Below are positions 8,001 to 14,126 of a stretch of 14,207 bases of DNA, in pieces. The notes under the pieces were generated by a model that searched no databases, was not told where the DNA came from, and worked only from the letters and a program-made list of their open reading frames with translations. The stretch comes from Acanthaster planci (taxonomy: Eukaryota; Echinodermata; Asteroidea; Valvatida; Acanthasteridae): NCBI RefSeq assembly GCF_001949145.1, contig NW_019091402.1, forward strand, positions 416,096 through 430,302, given 5' to 3'. The translations under genes and the position numbers were made by a program. How positions within the stretch are numbered: position 1 is the stretch's first letter; each line of letters starts with the position of its first letter.

Positions 8001-11000
8001 ATAAGGGGTTGTTCTTTTATTCCGGAGGAAAGCCTCCTTTGTGCATACCCCGTGGAACTATTACCGGCCTCCAAGATGGCATCCATGCAAACCCTCTATA
8101 TTCTTTGTCTCGTCTTCTTGCTTTTCTTTAATTTATTTCATGTCAGGGCCGCTGTCTCATACGGTGGTGAATCAGTAAAACGAATAATTTACTTCTTCTG
8201 TTTTTCACGAACACCGATTGAGTTTTACTCTGCAAACACTGGCCGTGGAATCAGTGTTACTTACCGATGTCTGCTCTCCTCGATCTTTGTGCAGTTCGAT
8301 TTGCAATGGATGATCATTCACTGCGATCCGTCGAGGCCAGAGCGAGATAACTGCGACGAACTCCCGGTAAGAATGACGGCAACTGATCTGCTATTTAGCA
8401 TCGGTAAAAAGAACAATCAAGACACTCCAAATCTTAATTGAATTACGGAATTGCTCATTTTGAGATCCTGTTTTTAAATGCACTTATATTCAAACTTTGG
8501 AATGAATGTTGCTTATAAATACGTATGCCAAGATATTTCAACGATTTTTCTGTCTGTTATTTTTCATCTTGTAGCCGAAGACAGGCCCGGTAAGTTATAT
8601 TTGAAATAGTTTTGTCCACTTTACATAAGCTTCAATGAAACATCCCTTAAAAATTTTCCCTTTATATACGATATACATGGAGTTTGCAAAAATAGAAGGA
8701 AGACAGGCGAAACTTGATGTTCTTTAATTTTTCAAGCATGTGAAGAAATCACTTTTTTATCCATGGTGACTAGTGCCTGTAAATATGGACTGAAATCAGT
8801 CTGTTGGACTTTAAGGTCTACCATTAACCGTTGGTGAAGGAGTTACCAAGGGGTTAACGCAGTGCATCAACGAAGAATAGGATTAATACATGTAGGCCTA
8901 CCTGGTGATTGATGGCACGATAGGAGTAACCTCGCGAGAGGAATTCCGATCCATCATCTAACTTGCTGTTGTATTGTCACCATTATTTCTGTCACCTTAC
9001 GGAGTTTGCTCATTTCTTGATTTCAATTTTTGTTTGGGGGGTCAGACTCCTGGTACTTGTGAGCAGGTGTGTCCACCGGGACCAGCGGGTCCAGAAGGAC
9101 CGACGGTAAGCCCCAAAAATGAAAATATTTAAGACTCACATTTTAAAGATTTACTGCAATAAAGCGTATTTCTAGTATGCAACATTCAAAAGAAGTATGT
9201 AAATATACAAATTTTGTCTTGGCATGGAATTTGAAATATTGACACAAGAATAAAATGTATTGTACATTAAAAAAAATCTTTGTTCAGAGAATCTATGGAT
9301 TGTTTTTTTTTCAGCTATGTTAATCAGTTTTTACTTATCACTTTTAAATTCAGTTAATTAATTCGGTTTCCAATTTGATTTAAAGTGAACAGTTTTAGTA
9401 AGTCTTCAGTAAGACAAATCTGCTTTATGTTCATTGTGGCCATACTTGGTGTGTTGATAGGGGGCCCTGGGAGCACCAGGTCGACCAGGGCGAGATGGGG
9501 ACCCCGGCCTCCCTGGCCCAGCTGGGCCGGTAGGACCACGCGGTGTCGACGGATTCCGGGTAAGTATAGGCAAGCCAGCGGAAGATCTTAGAAAGCATTC
9601 CCATTAACGAAGCGTTTTCTTTACATACGTCCAAGTCGTGGCATAAGCGAGTCAATGTTAAAGTGACAGAGATGGGATAATAGGAAGTACAATAAGTAAG
9701 AACAGAAAGTAATGAAGATATTTACACAGTGCACAAATCGGAAAAGACGGAGGCATTTTTACAAAGCATGAATTTGCAAGAAAAATACAAACTCAAAAGT
9801 TCCAACTTAACGGTCCACTCTCACTGACCGTTCTTCAATTTGTTGAATTTTAGGAAATGTAGTTTAATGGTTGCGGTTTTTAAAACTTTCATCTTTTTTT
9901 ACTCTTTTCACAGGGATCACCAGGCTCGTCCGGACCACCTGGACCACCAGGCCCACGGGTAATATTTTTACCGTTTCTTATTTTTTTGTTCCTAAAAGTT
10001 TTAGCTTGTATAGAATCTTTTTATCTGCTTGTAAAATGTTTAATACTTACTTCCGAATTCAAAAATAAATAATATTTTTTCTTCAGGGTGACCCCGGACC
10101 CATGGGCATTGATGGAGTGAATGGATCTCCAGGGGAAAAGGTAACGAAAACGAATAAACTATTTCTGATTTTTTTCTGGGATCTCTACAGTTTTTATAAT
10201 CAGTGCTAATGTATTGTGTCTAAACGTAGATAATTGATAAAAAAGTGATCAAAATCAAAAAAATAAACACATGTATAAGGTTCTGCGATTTGCCCACCAA
10301 AACTAAATGTGGTGTCCGTAATGTTATTTATTGAGCGAAAACGGTGTTGTGACTGATGTTAATCGGTTCTTAACTTTAGCCTCCAAAATTCCATTTTTAG
10401 ACTTGAGATGAGCGACCCTCTCATTCCTGGTCGATTAACGAGTGGTTTCTATTTTGTTAAAATTTACAGGGCGATATAGGTGAACCAGGCCTCATCGGAC
10501 CAGTCGGTACGCCGGTAGGTAAACCGTTGCAAACACCCGCAAAAGAGAGGACAGCAAATTGAAAAAGCAGACCAATTATCCAATGATAATGATCAAACTG
10601 TACATCAAAGGGACACATTAAGTAATAGTTGATGTCCAGTGATCTGTATCTCTCAAAGGTTTCCATACCACCGGTGGCGAAATTTAGGCCCTATGGTATT
10701 TCTAGTGAACAAACGGTTCATTACTGAGACCAGTTGTTTTAAACTGTATCTTTTCTGTTGTAAGCAGCATAGAGCCTATGTGTAAAAATCCACGGTGGTC
10801 CATCGAGACGGTGTTTATCCCTGTCGTTACTGCAGTGTATAATTGTTTTCAATTTTTGACAGGGTCAACCAGGTTTTCCTGGCCCACAAGGACCACAGGG
10901 ACCTCCAGGCGATTTAGGCAGCATCCAGGTATAAAGAAAAATACATTTTATTACCTTGCACATTCATGTCCATTGTACAGGTATTACATTGCCCGTGTAA

Positions 11001-14000
11001 TGTGATGTTTAATTTATTTGTTTGGCCCAGGATCTGATCACTGAGCTTGGTTTGCTGAAGGGAGAACAGGGCTCACCCGGTCTGCCTGGTTTGAACGGAG
11101 TTCCGGTAAGTGGACTCTCACCCATAAAACCGTCCAACCTACAGAGAAAAGATTGGCTTGCAAAAATTCATCCCAGAAATTTCCTGCCATGCATTTTGTC
11201 ATTGCTGTTTTCCGATTTGGCACTATGTCACTGGCAATGCTGATCATGTTGAGTACATACACTGAGGAATGTTGTCGCCTGTACCGTAAATAGCCGACAG
11301 GTCACAGAAGACATTGGGGTGGCATTCCATTTTAGGAAAACATACGGCAGAAAGTTAAATCTCCTTGTGATTGGATCACTTTTATTGTCGTTCATACCCT
11401 AGCGTTTGAAATCATAATTTGCATATTCCTTACATCTCATACTTTTCAATTGAAATCATCGTCCAAATATAATGTTGGTTCAATTTTGATCTCCTAATTT
11501 AAAATGGATACGTTTCTTTTCGTCTCAGGGAGAGAACGGTCGCATGGGTCCACGAGGACCGCGTGGTCCCACAGGCCAAGCTGTGAGTAAAACTCTTCCT
11601 TTCAGCTAATATTTTCAGTTTTGCTTACACTTTCTATTACCGCTAAAGCATCAGAAACAGCAGGTTTTATTTTCACGTTCAACTGCCGTACATGACAGCA
11701 ACACGCCGACCACAATTCTCATGAGCCCCAGTGTCTCACAGCAGCCGTAGCAGTAAAATACCCCCCACGAAAAGCCAAACTTTACTGACGACATTGGCAG
11801 GGTCACCACTGAAATATCAGGACGCATCCTGCGATTCTGACAAGGTCGGTTCTCCATCTGACGAGAAGGCATGTTCAGTTTCCTTTCTTTGACCGAGTGT
11901 GTCGTCAAAGTGACCAGTGAAGTTGAGACAATTCAGACCTTTAAATGTTGCCAGCGAAAAGTCTCTATTTCTGTTCAGAAGCAGAGTGACTTAAGCAGTT
12001 GCCGGTTGCCATAAATGCATCAGCCCCATCTTTTCCGACAGTCCACCTCAAACAGAAGCGCACCTGCCTCGGTTGGAAAGAGCCGCGTTGGACAGGAGTG
12101 CTCATTTTGAAGGGATAGCAATGTGACTGTGATGCGTGCATTTCCTATGGCCGTTCGTGAAGTAGCGAAGTTCAGTTCCGACCAAAGGAGCCTCCGTTGC
12201 TAAGAAACTAGCGCCCTCTCTTGGTTCAGCTCAAGGCCCTTTGCAACAATACACATGCCAGCTGTTCATGTGATTTCCACCGAAGGCGAATGATATCGTC
12301 ATCGTTATTCTATTCGAGGATGCAATCACTTTGTCCCCCGACCTCGATTCCTCATTTCAAACATCTCCTAATTGCATGAGTTGTGTCTTTAATTTCAAGA
12401 CCATGAATACCGAAGTCTGAGGAAGGTAATCACACCTTTGTGTCTGTTTTGCTCTCAGGGTCTAAATGGTGAAGACGGCACCAAAGGTGCTCAAGGCGCA
12501 CGGGGCCCAGAAGGACCGCAGGGACGTCCAGGGCCTCCCGGTCCACCCGGTACACCCGTAAGATACCAACACTAAACGATTATCGGAGGATTAGCCGGAT
12601 TCATATCAATAACGTTAACTTGTTTTGCCGGGATCACTGGAAAGTTGGCTTGTATGAAAAACAATTTTAACATGCATACGATTGTACAGGTTGTGGGTTT
12701 GCCAATATGAGTGTAATTTTAGAACATTTCAATTGAAATGAATCGCACTTGTCTGCATTTAAGTAATTTTGTGAGGAAGTTACCGCATCGTGCTAAAGGA
12801 GCCTCTGTAGACACTGCCTGTTTCAGCCCGAGAGGTGATTATCCGCTTTTTGCGTCCTGAATGAAATCATCGATTGGGCATTTTGAACACGGCTGGTGTT
12901 TACACACAGTCTTGCATCATTAAAATGACAACACCCAAATATTTATGGCTTGCTTCATTTCACAACGAGTATTTGATATAACTGTTTGCTTTATTCTCTT
13001 ATGTCTGAGTTTAGGGTGACATCGGACCCGGACCTACGCCAAATATTGTGGTAAATATTCAGAGTTTCCGGTGTCTGACTCGCATCCATGTTCTTGTTTG
13101 TTAAAAACCACTGTTGTCTTTGTCTGTCTAGAGCACGGGAAGTGAGTTTACGCAACAGCCGACGGCAGTCGTGGTCAGTATGTTTGTATGACGTCATCGC
13201 TTGACCTTTCACCTGATGTCATCACCCGGAATGAATTTGTAGAATGACCCCGTACCTTTCATCACGTTCATGATTCATCCTCTTCACGCTCATAAACGGC
13301 TTAAAACCTCTGATAATCATGTGGCATAGATTTTTAGATAGAGAACGAAAAGACATCTACCTTTTGGTAGATGTTCCGAGAGGCATTCATGTTTACAGAT
13401 AGGGCTATTATTTGACATAGCCATGCCAGTTGGCTCATGAGACTGACGGTAAATGTTTAATACACGCTTACAGCCATTTCCCTCCCTGAGACACACTTTT
13501 CTCCCGCATTCATCGATTCCATTGTGTGGACAATTTTCATCCGTTTTTCCTCCCGATTCCACCAACCCGTACTGTTCCCACTTACAAACTCACCAACATC
13601 ACCATCATATCTGCCTCTTCACCGCTTAATATAATAGTTATAGTCTCATTTCGAGGAGCCAACTTGAGACCCGCAAATCTATCGTGACATTCCTCTGTGC
13701 CACTGGAAATTCGTTACTCTTCGGTGTTCGACAGTACATGTAGCTGATTTGCCATTTTGTTCATATTTGTCATGTTGCTCGTTCTTTTTTTGTTGGCCAG
13801 TTTCCTTCATGGTAGTTTTGTGCTAGTTTTGTCTGCAGGCGTACACATCACATTCACTTCGTTGTACTTACATCCGTGCAAGTTTTGAGTGAGAGGTTTC
13901 CTGTCACAAAAAAACTGTTTTTGCCACAACAGCTTGCTCGTCTTTTATGAAAAAGTGTGTTCTTTTATTCATAGAAAGAGTGGACTTTGTTGTTCGAATT

Positions 14001-14126
14001 TCCAGCATGTCTACCAAGTTTCTCCTTCAAAGATCAAAGACGTGTTTTCCGTTTCTCTTTAAACTCTTACAGGGACCTCCAGGCGAGCCCGGACCTCCAG
14101 GACCTCGTGGTATACAAGGACCGCAG
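4913..14126 (+). CDS. COL9A1: Type IX-like FACIT collagen alpha-1 chain, 5' part of gene (19 exons, 3' end beyond window)
   Basis: Spliced gene for a secreted extracellular-matrix collagen. In vertebrates type IX molecules sit on the surface of type II fibrils in cartilage and vitreous. Order seen: signal peptide (residues 1-24), short linker with an Asn-Glu-Thr sequon, thrombospondin-N/laminin-G-like NC4 head (about 44-252), Cys-x3-Cys (262/266), Gly-X-Y helix with one interruption (about 377-390), non-collagenous break (about 460-482), and a new helix. NC4 landmarks shared with vertebrate COL9A1 as I recall it are ECPDDIRIG, LFPDGLP, WQIRD, DWHK, FVDC, PRG and FDLQWMIIHCDP ... DNCDELP. The cysteine-bearing words fix the subfamily better than the repeats do. 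Coding positions: 4913-5012, 5424-5483, 6146-6275, 6681-6890, 7569-7752, 8295-8366, 8575-8589, 9046-9105, 9461-9559, 9914-9958, 10087-10140, 10470-10514, 10863-10928, 11031-11105, 11529-11582, 12459-12557, 13015-13050, 13132-13173, 14073-14126. FACIT identity is near certain, type IX alpha-1 orthology likely, exon 1 tentative. Another NC4-bearing FACIT paralogue remains possible. Confidence 0.88.
5295..5333. repeat. CAC/CAT trinucleotide microsatellite
   Basis: An imperfect run of CAC and CAT triplets (about 13 units) lies in intron 1, with one CA interruption. Likely length-variable; no coding role is seen. Confidence 0.8.
5424..5483 (+). CDS. COL9A1: Exon 2: N-terminal NC4 segment with conserved ECPDDIRIG
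   Basis: The acceptor is strong (pyrimidine-rich, TTGGCAG|AAACA) and the donor is CCAG|GTCAGC. It starts with the last two bases of a codon and ends after one base (60 nt). It encodes TLETLECPDDIRIGENDLP. The human COL9A1 counterpart, as I recall it, is LCPKIRIGQDDLPG, so Cys, the I-R-I-G core and D-L-P-G are kept. In vertebrate NC4 this Cys pairs with a later Cys. The next intron (5484-6145, 662 nt) holds only unremarkable open frames; AGGTCAAAGG at 5872-5881 is a partial nuclear-receptor DR1. Confidence 0.85.
6146..6275 (+). CDS. COL9A1: Exon 3: start of the TSPN/LamG-like fold
   Basis: The acceptor is CTCCGAAG|GTTGG and the donor ACAAG|GTACTC (130 nt, phase 1 in, phase 2 out). It encodes G-WDVIRLFTLDDQASGIKEI, a short PGSNEYQTAYKI strand and DLVRFPT. 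The pattern WD-hydrophobic-I, about twenty residues, then AYKI and RFPT is the opening of thrombospondin-N domains of FACIT and fibrillar collagens. The 3' end of the exon happens to contain GGTTCGATTCCCC, identical to a tRNA T-arm/B-box, but it is coding. Confidence 0.93.
6474..6630. repeat. Eight-copy degenerate 20-base tandem repeat
   Basis: About eight head-to-tail units of 18-21 bases approximate CTTGGAGTCAGNCTGACCCA. Starts are near 6474, 6494, 6514, 6535, 6554, 6574, 6593 and 6611. Unit 5 (6554-6573) is closest to the consensus. Units carry GAGTC/GTCA words that make them partly self-complementary. The array fills the 3' half of intron 3 and stops 50 bases before exon 4. Confidence 0.75.
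6681..6890 (+). CDS. COL9A1: Exon 4: TSPN core strands
   Basis: The acceptor is CCTCCACAG|CGC and the donor TTCAG|GTATGT (210 nt, phase 2 in and out). Landmarks in order are ALFPDGLPDEFSF, VSTFRM, DWLLWQIRDP, LAFRLNG and LQSVSFR. They align strand by strand with the vertebrate words LYPSGLPEEYSFLTTFRM, IWQIQD and IKING. An internal AACG|GTGAGC at 6823/6824 is a strong donor by sequence, but the reading continues with family-like sequence to 6890, so the longer exon is chosen. Codons are rich in G and C compared with the flanking introns. Confidence 0.93.
6891..7568 (+). other. COL9A1: Intron 4 (678 nt)
   Basis: Mostly featureless. A frame compatible with exon 4 is open from an acceptor-like TTTGCAG at 6946 to a stop at 7169, but no donor in the needed phase is good. 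Otherwise AT-rich, with no repeat or RNA gene visible. Confidence 0.7.
7569..7752 (+). CDS. COL9A1: Exon 5: TSPN C-terminal strands with FVDC
   Basis: The acceptor is TATCTTGTCAG|GG and the donor TTCCG|GTAATG (184 nt, phase 2 in, phase 0 out). It encodes DVEELFDGDWHKLHIIIL, then VTVFVDCKIV, SPRGVVDYSGKISIGR and DDQPVP. W-H-K, F-V-D-C and P-R-G are hallmark positions of this domain, and this Cys is one of the conserved NC4 cysteines. Reading past the donor meets TAG within two codons, so the border is secure. Confidence 0.95.
7969..7976 (+). promoter_or_regulatory. CACGTGAC E-box upstream of the internal start
   Basis: CACGTGAC is a canonical bHLH-zip (USF/MITF-class) site about 100 bases before the ATG at 8076. 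A TAATTAAT homeodomain word lies at 7947-7954. It gains interest only from the neighbouring inverted SOX-like pair and signal-peptide exon. Confidence 0.3.
7993..8015. promoter_or_regulatory. Inverted SOX-like pair before the internal start
   Basis: AGAACAAC and GTTGTTCT form perfect 8-base arms around seven bases. AGAACAA is the core of the SOX9 consensus. SOXE proteins such as SOX9 bind as dimers to inverted sites, and vertebrate COL9A1 is a SOX9 target; this is established knowledge. Between ACAA and TTGT there are nine bases, one more than in the commonest dimer spacing. Functional use is inference. Confidence 0.4.
8076..8174 (+). CDS. COL9A1: Candidate alternative first exon (short-form signal peptide)
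   Basis: ATG in CCAAGATGGC context (A at -3, G at +4; also a YY1-like word) opens MASMQTLYILCLVFLLFF, then NLFHVRA with a probable cleavage after Val-Arg-Ala, and AVSYGGES. The frame ends at TCA|GTAAAA in phase 0, matching exons 6, 7 and 8. Vertebrate COL9A1 has an internal promoter near this point whose first exon encodes a signal peptide and replaces most of NC4. Here it sits between the QPVP and FDLQW exons, the expected neighbourhood. The donor is weak (no G at -1). Also possible: no splice at 8174, with the exon reading on to 8366, because the 120 bases between are in frame and stop-free. Confidence 0.6.
8295..8366 (+). CDS. COL9A1: Exon 6: type IX NC4 signature FDLQWMIIHCDP
   Basis: The acceptor is CTTTGTGCAG|TTC and the donor CTCCCG|GTAAGA (72 nt, phase 0 both sides). 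It encodes FDLQWMIIHCDP followed by SRPERDNCDELP. The human type IX alpha-1 sequence, as I recall it, is FELQWMLIHCDP, RPRRETCHELP: same length, same two Cys. This is the best evidence for assigning the gene to COL9A1 rather than another FACIT. The preceding intron (7753-8294) carries the alternative first exon. Confidence 0.95.
8575..8589 (+). CDS. COL9A1: Exon 7: 15-base microexon (PKTGP)
   Basis: Both borders are strong: TTTTCATCTTGTAG|CCG and CCCG|GTAAGT. Exactly five codons in phase 0 bridge NC4 to the next exon. Its skipping would keep frame. It is short enough for many gene finders to miss it. Confidence 0.8.
8590..9045 (+). other. COL9A1: Intron 7 (456 nt)
   Basis: Contains an imperfect inverted repeat (TTAACC-G-TTGGT at 8824-8835 against ACCAA-GG-GGTTAA at 8845-8857) and a 10-base palindrome GTAGGCCTAC at 8892-8901. 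No coding content is seen. Confidence 0.6.
9046..9105 (+). CDS. COL9A1: Exon 8: Cys-x3-Cys and first Gly-X-Y triplets
   Basis: The acceptor is GGGGGTCAG|ACT and the donor CCGACG|GTAAGC (60 nt, phase 0). It encodes TPGTCEQVCPPGPAGPEGPT. Two cysteines three residues apart directly before PPG recall FACIT borders between non-collagenous and collagenous domains, where inter-chain disulfides form. Vertebrate alpha-1(IX) has a like word (CPNACPPG) but, as I recall, one domain further on, at NC3. Confidence 0.92.
9461..9559 (+). CDS. COL9A1: Exon 9: eleven Gly-X-Y triplets
   Basis: 99 nt, phase 0, starts with a Gly codon. The acceptor TGTTGATAG|GGGG is poor in pyrimidines; the donor is CCGG|GTAAGT. 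Triplets are GAL GAP GRP GRD GDP, then GLP GPA GPV GPR GVD GFR, unbroken. Proline is frequent at X and Y, as needed for a hydroxylated triple helix. Confidence 0.93.
9914..9958 (+). CDS. COL9A1: Exon 10: five Gly-X-Y triplets
   Basis: 45 nt, phase 0, TTTTCACAG|GGA to CACGG|GTAATA. Triplets: GSP GSS GPP GPP GPR. 45 and 54 nt are the classical collagen exon sizes. Confidence 0.95.
10087..10140 (+). CDS. COL9A1: Exon 11: six Gly-X-Y triplets
   Basis: 54 nt, phase 0, TTTTTCTTCAG|GGT to AAAAG|GTAACG. Triplets: GDP GPM GID GVN GSP GEK. Asn-Gly-Ser inside the helix is a formal N-glycosylation sequon. The following intron (10141-10469, 329 nt) has nothing notable. Confidence 0.95.
10470..10514 (+). 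CDS. COL9A1: Exon 12: five Gly-X-Y triplets
   Basis: 45 nt, phase 0, AATTTACAG|GGC to ACGCCG|GTAGGT. Triplets: GDI GEP GLI GPV GTP. The 348-base intron after it shows no structure I can name. Confidence 0.94.
10863..10928 (+). CDS. COL9A1: Exon 13: seven triplets ending in a helix interruption
   Basis: 66 nt, phase 0, TTTTTGACAG|GGT to ATCCAG|GTATAA. Triplets GQP GFP GPQ GPQ GPP GDL GSI are followed by an extra Gln, so the Gly rhythm breaks at the exon border. Confidence 0.93.
11031..11105 (+). CDS. COL9A1: Exon 14: interruption DLITEL, then Gly-X-Y resumes
   Basis: 75 nt, phase 0, TTTGGCCCAG|GAT to GTTCCG|GTAAGT. It begins DLITELGLLK and then runs GEQ GSP GLP GLN GVP. With the preceding exon this gives a break with nine residues between successive Gly, then three. 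The intron before it is 102 nt; the one after is 423 nt and unremarkable. Confidence 0.93.
11529..11582 (+). CDS. COL9A1: Exon 15: six Gly-X-Y triplets
   Basis: 54 nt, phase 0, TTCGTCTCAG|GGA to CAAGCT|GTGAGT. Triplets: GEN GRM GPR GPR GPT GQA. The junction with exon 14 creates GVPGEN, similar to the GxOGEN words that bind collagen-receptor integrins. Confidence 0.95.
11583..12458 (+). other. COL9A1: Intron 15 (876 nt) with candidate CTCF/X-box pair
   Basis: No exon with Gly-X-Y rhythm is hidden here in any phase I could read. The main content is the motif pair at 12196-12224, listed separately. A minus-strand open frame (11651-11908) has no recognisable product. Confidence 0.7.
12196..12224. 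promoter_or_regulatory. Candidate RFX X-box next to CTCF-like site
   Basis: GTTGCTAAGAAAC (12196-12208) fits the X-box rule RYYNYY-N1-RRNRAC fully. Directly after it, 12209-12224 reads on the minus strand as CCAAGAGAGGGCGCTA, matching the CTCF core CCASYAGRKGGCRS at 12 of 14 positions. Motif matches are seen; binding is inference. A dispersed repeat carrying AGCGCCCTCT would be another explanation. Confidence 0.4.
12459..12557 (+). CDS. COL9A1: Exon 16: eleven Gly-X-Y triplets
   Basis: 99 nt, phase 0, TTTTGCTCTCAG|GGT to ACACCC|GTAAGA. Triplets GLN GED GTK GAQ GAR, then GPE GPQ GRP GPP GPP GTP, unbroken. Same size as exon 9. The 457-nt intron after it shows nothing codable. Confidence 0.95.
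13015..13050 (+). CDS. COL9A1: Exon 17: end of the first helix
   Basis: 36 nt, phase 0, TGAGTTTAG|GGT to ATTGTG|GTAAAT. It encodes GDIGPGPTPNIV: one triplet, then loss of the Gly register and entry into a non-collagenous segment. A short 81-nt intron follows. Confidence 0.85.
13132..13173 (+). CDS. COL9A1: Exon 18: non-collagenous, Thr/Ser-rich
   Basis: 42 nt, phase 0, CTTTGTCTGTCTAG|AGC to GTCGTG|GTCAGT. It encodes STGSEFTQQPTAVV. With exon 17 it makes a roughly 23-residue NC region with no Cys and no Ser-Gly. A stronger-looking GTGAGT donor at 13142 would give a 10-base exon and a frameshift, so the in-phase donor is preferred. Confidence 0.75.
13189..13221. promoter_or_regulatory. Two CRE-like sites in intron 18
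   Basis: TGACGTCA (13189-13196) is a perfect CRE; TGATGTCA (13214-13221) is a one-base variant 25 bases on. Between them TGACCTTTC carries an AAAGGTCA nuclear-receptor half-site on the minus strand. They begin 15 bases after exon 18. Confidence 0.35.
13353..13374. repeat. Perfect 9-bp hairpin, TTTT loop
   Basis: ACATCTACC and GGTAGATGT pair perfectly around TTTT in intron 18. The stem is compact but short, and no miRNA-sized extension is visible. The rest of the 899-nt intron (13174-14072) has no coding signal; a Cys-rich minus-strand frame at 13317-13565 is probably chance. Confidence 0.5.
14073..14126 (+). CDS. COL9A1: Exon 19: second collagenous segment opens
   Basis: 54 nt, phase 0, AAACTCTTACAG|GGA to CCGCAG|GTGCTG. 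Triplets: GPP GEP GPP GPR GIQ GPQ. It restarts the Gly-X-Y repeat after the NC break. The gene continues past the window; no stop codon or poly(A) signal for it is present. Confidence 0.93.

Noticed and set aside
9302-9314. Poly-T followed by CAG, acceptor-like, in intron 8
   Set aside because: The sequence after it has no Gly-X-Y rhythm and no donor in phase; a decoy.
13317-13565. Minus-strand 82-codon Cys-rich open frame in intron 18
   Set aside because: Seven Cys catch the eye, but there is no signal peptide, no known spacing pattern, and the 9-bp hairpin accounts for part of it.
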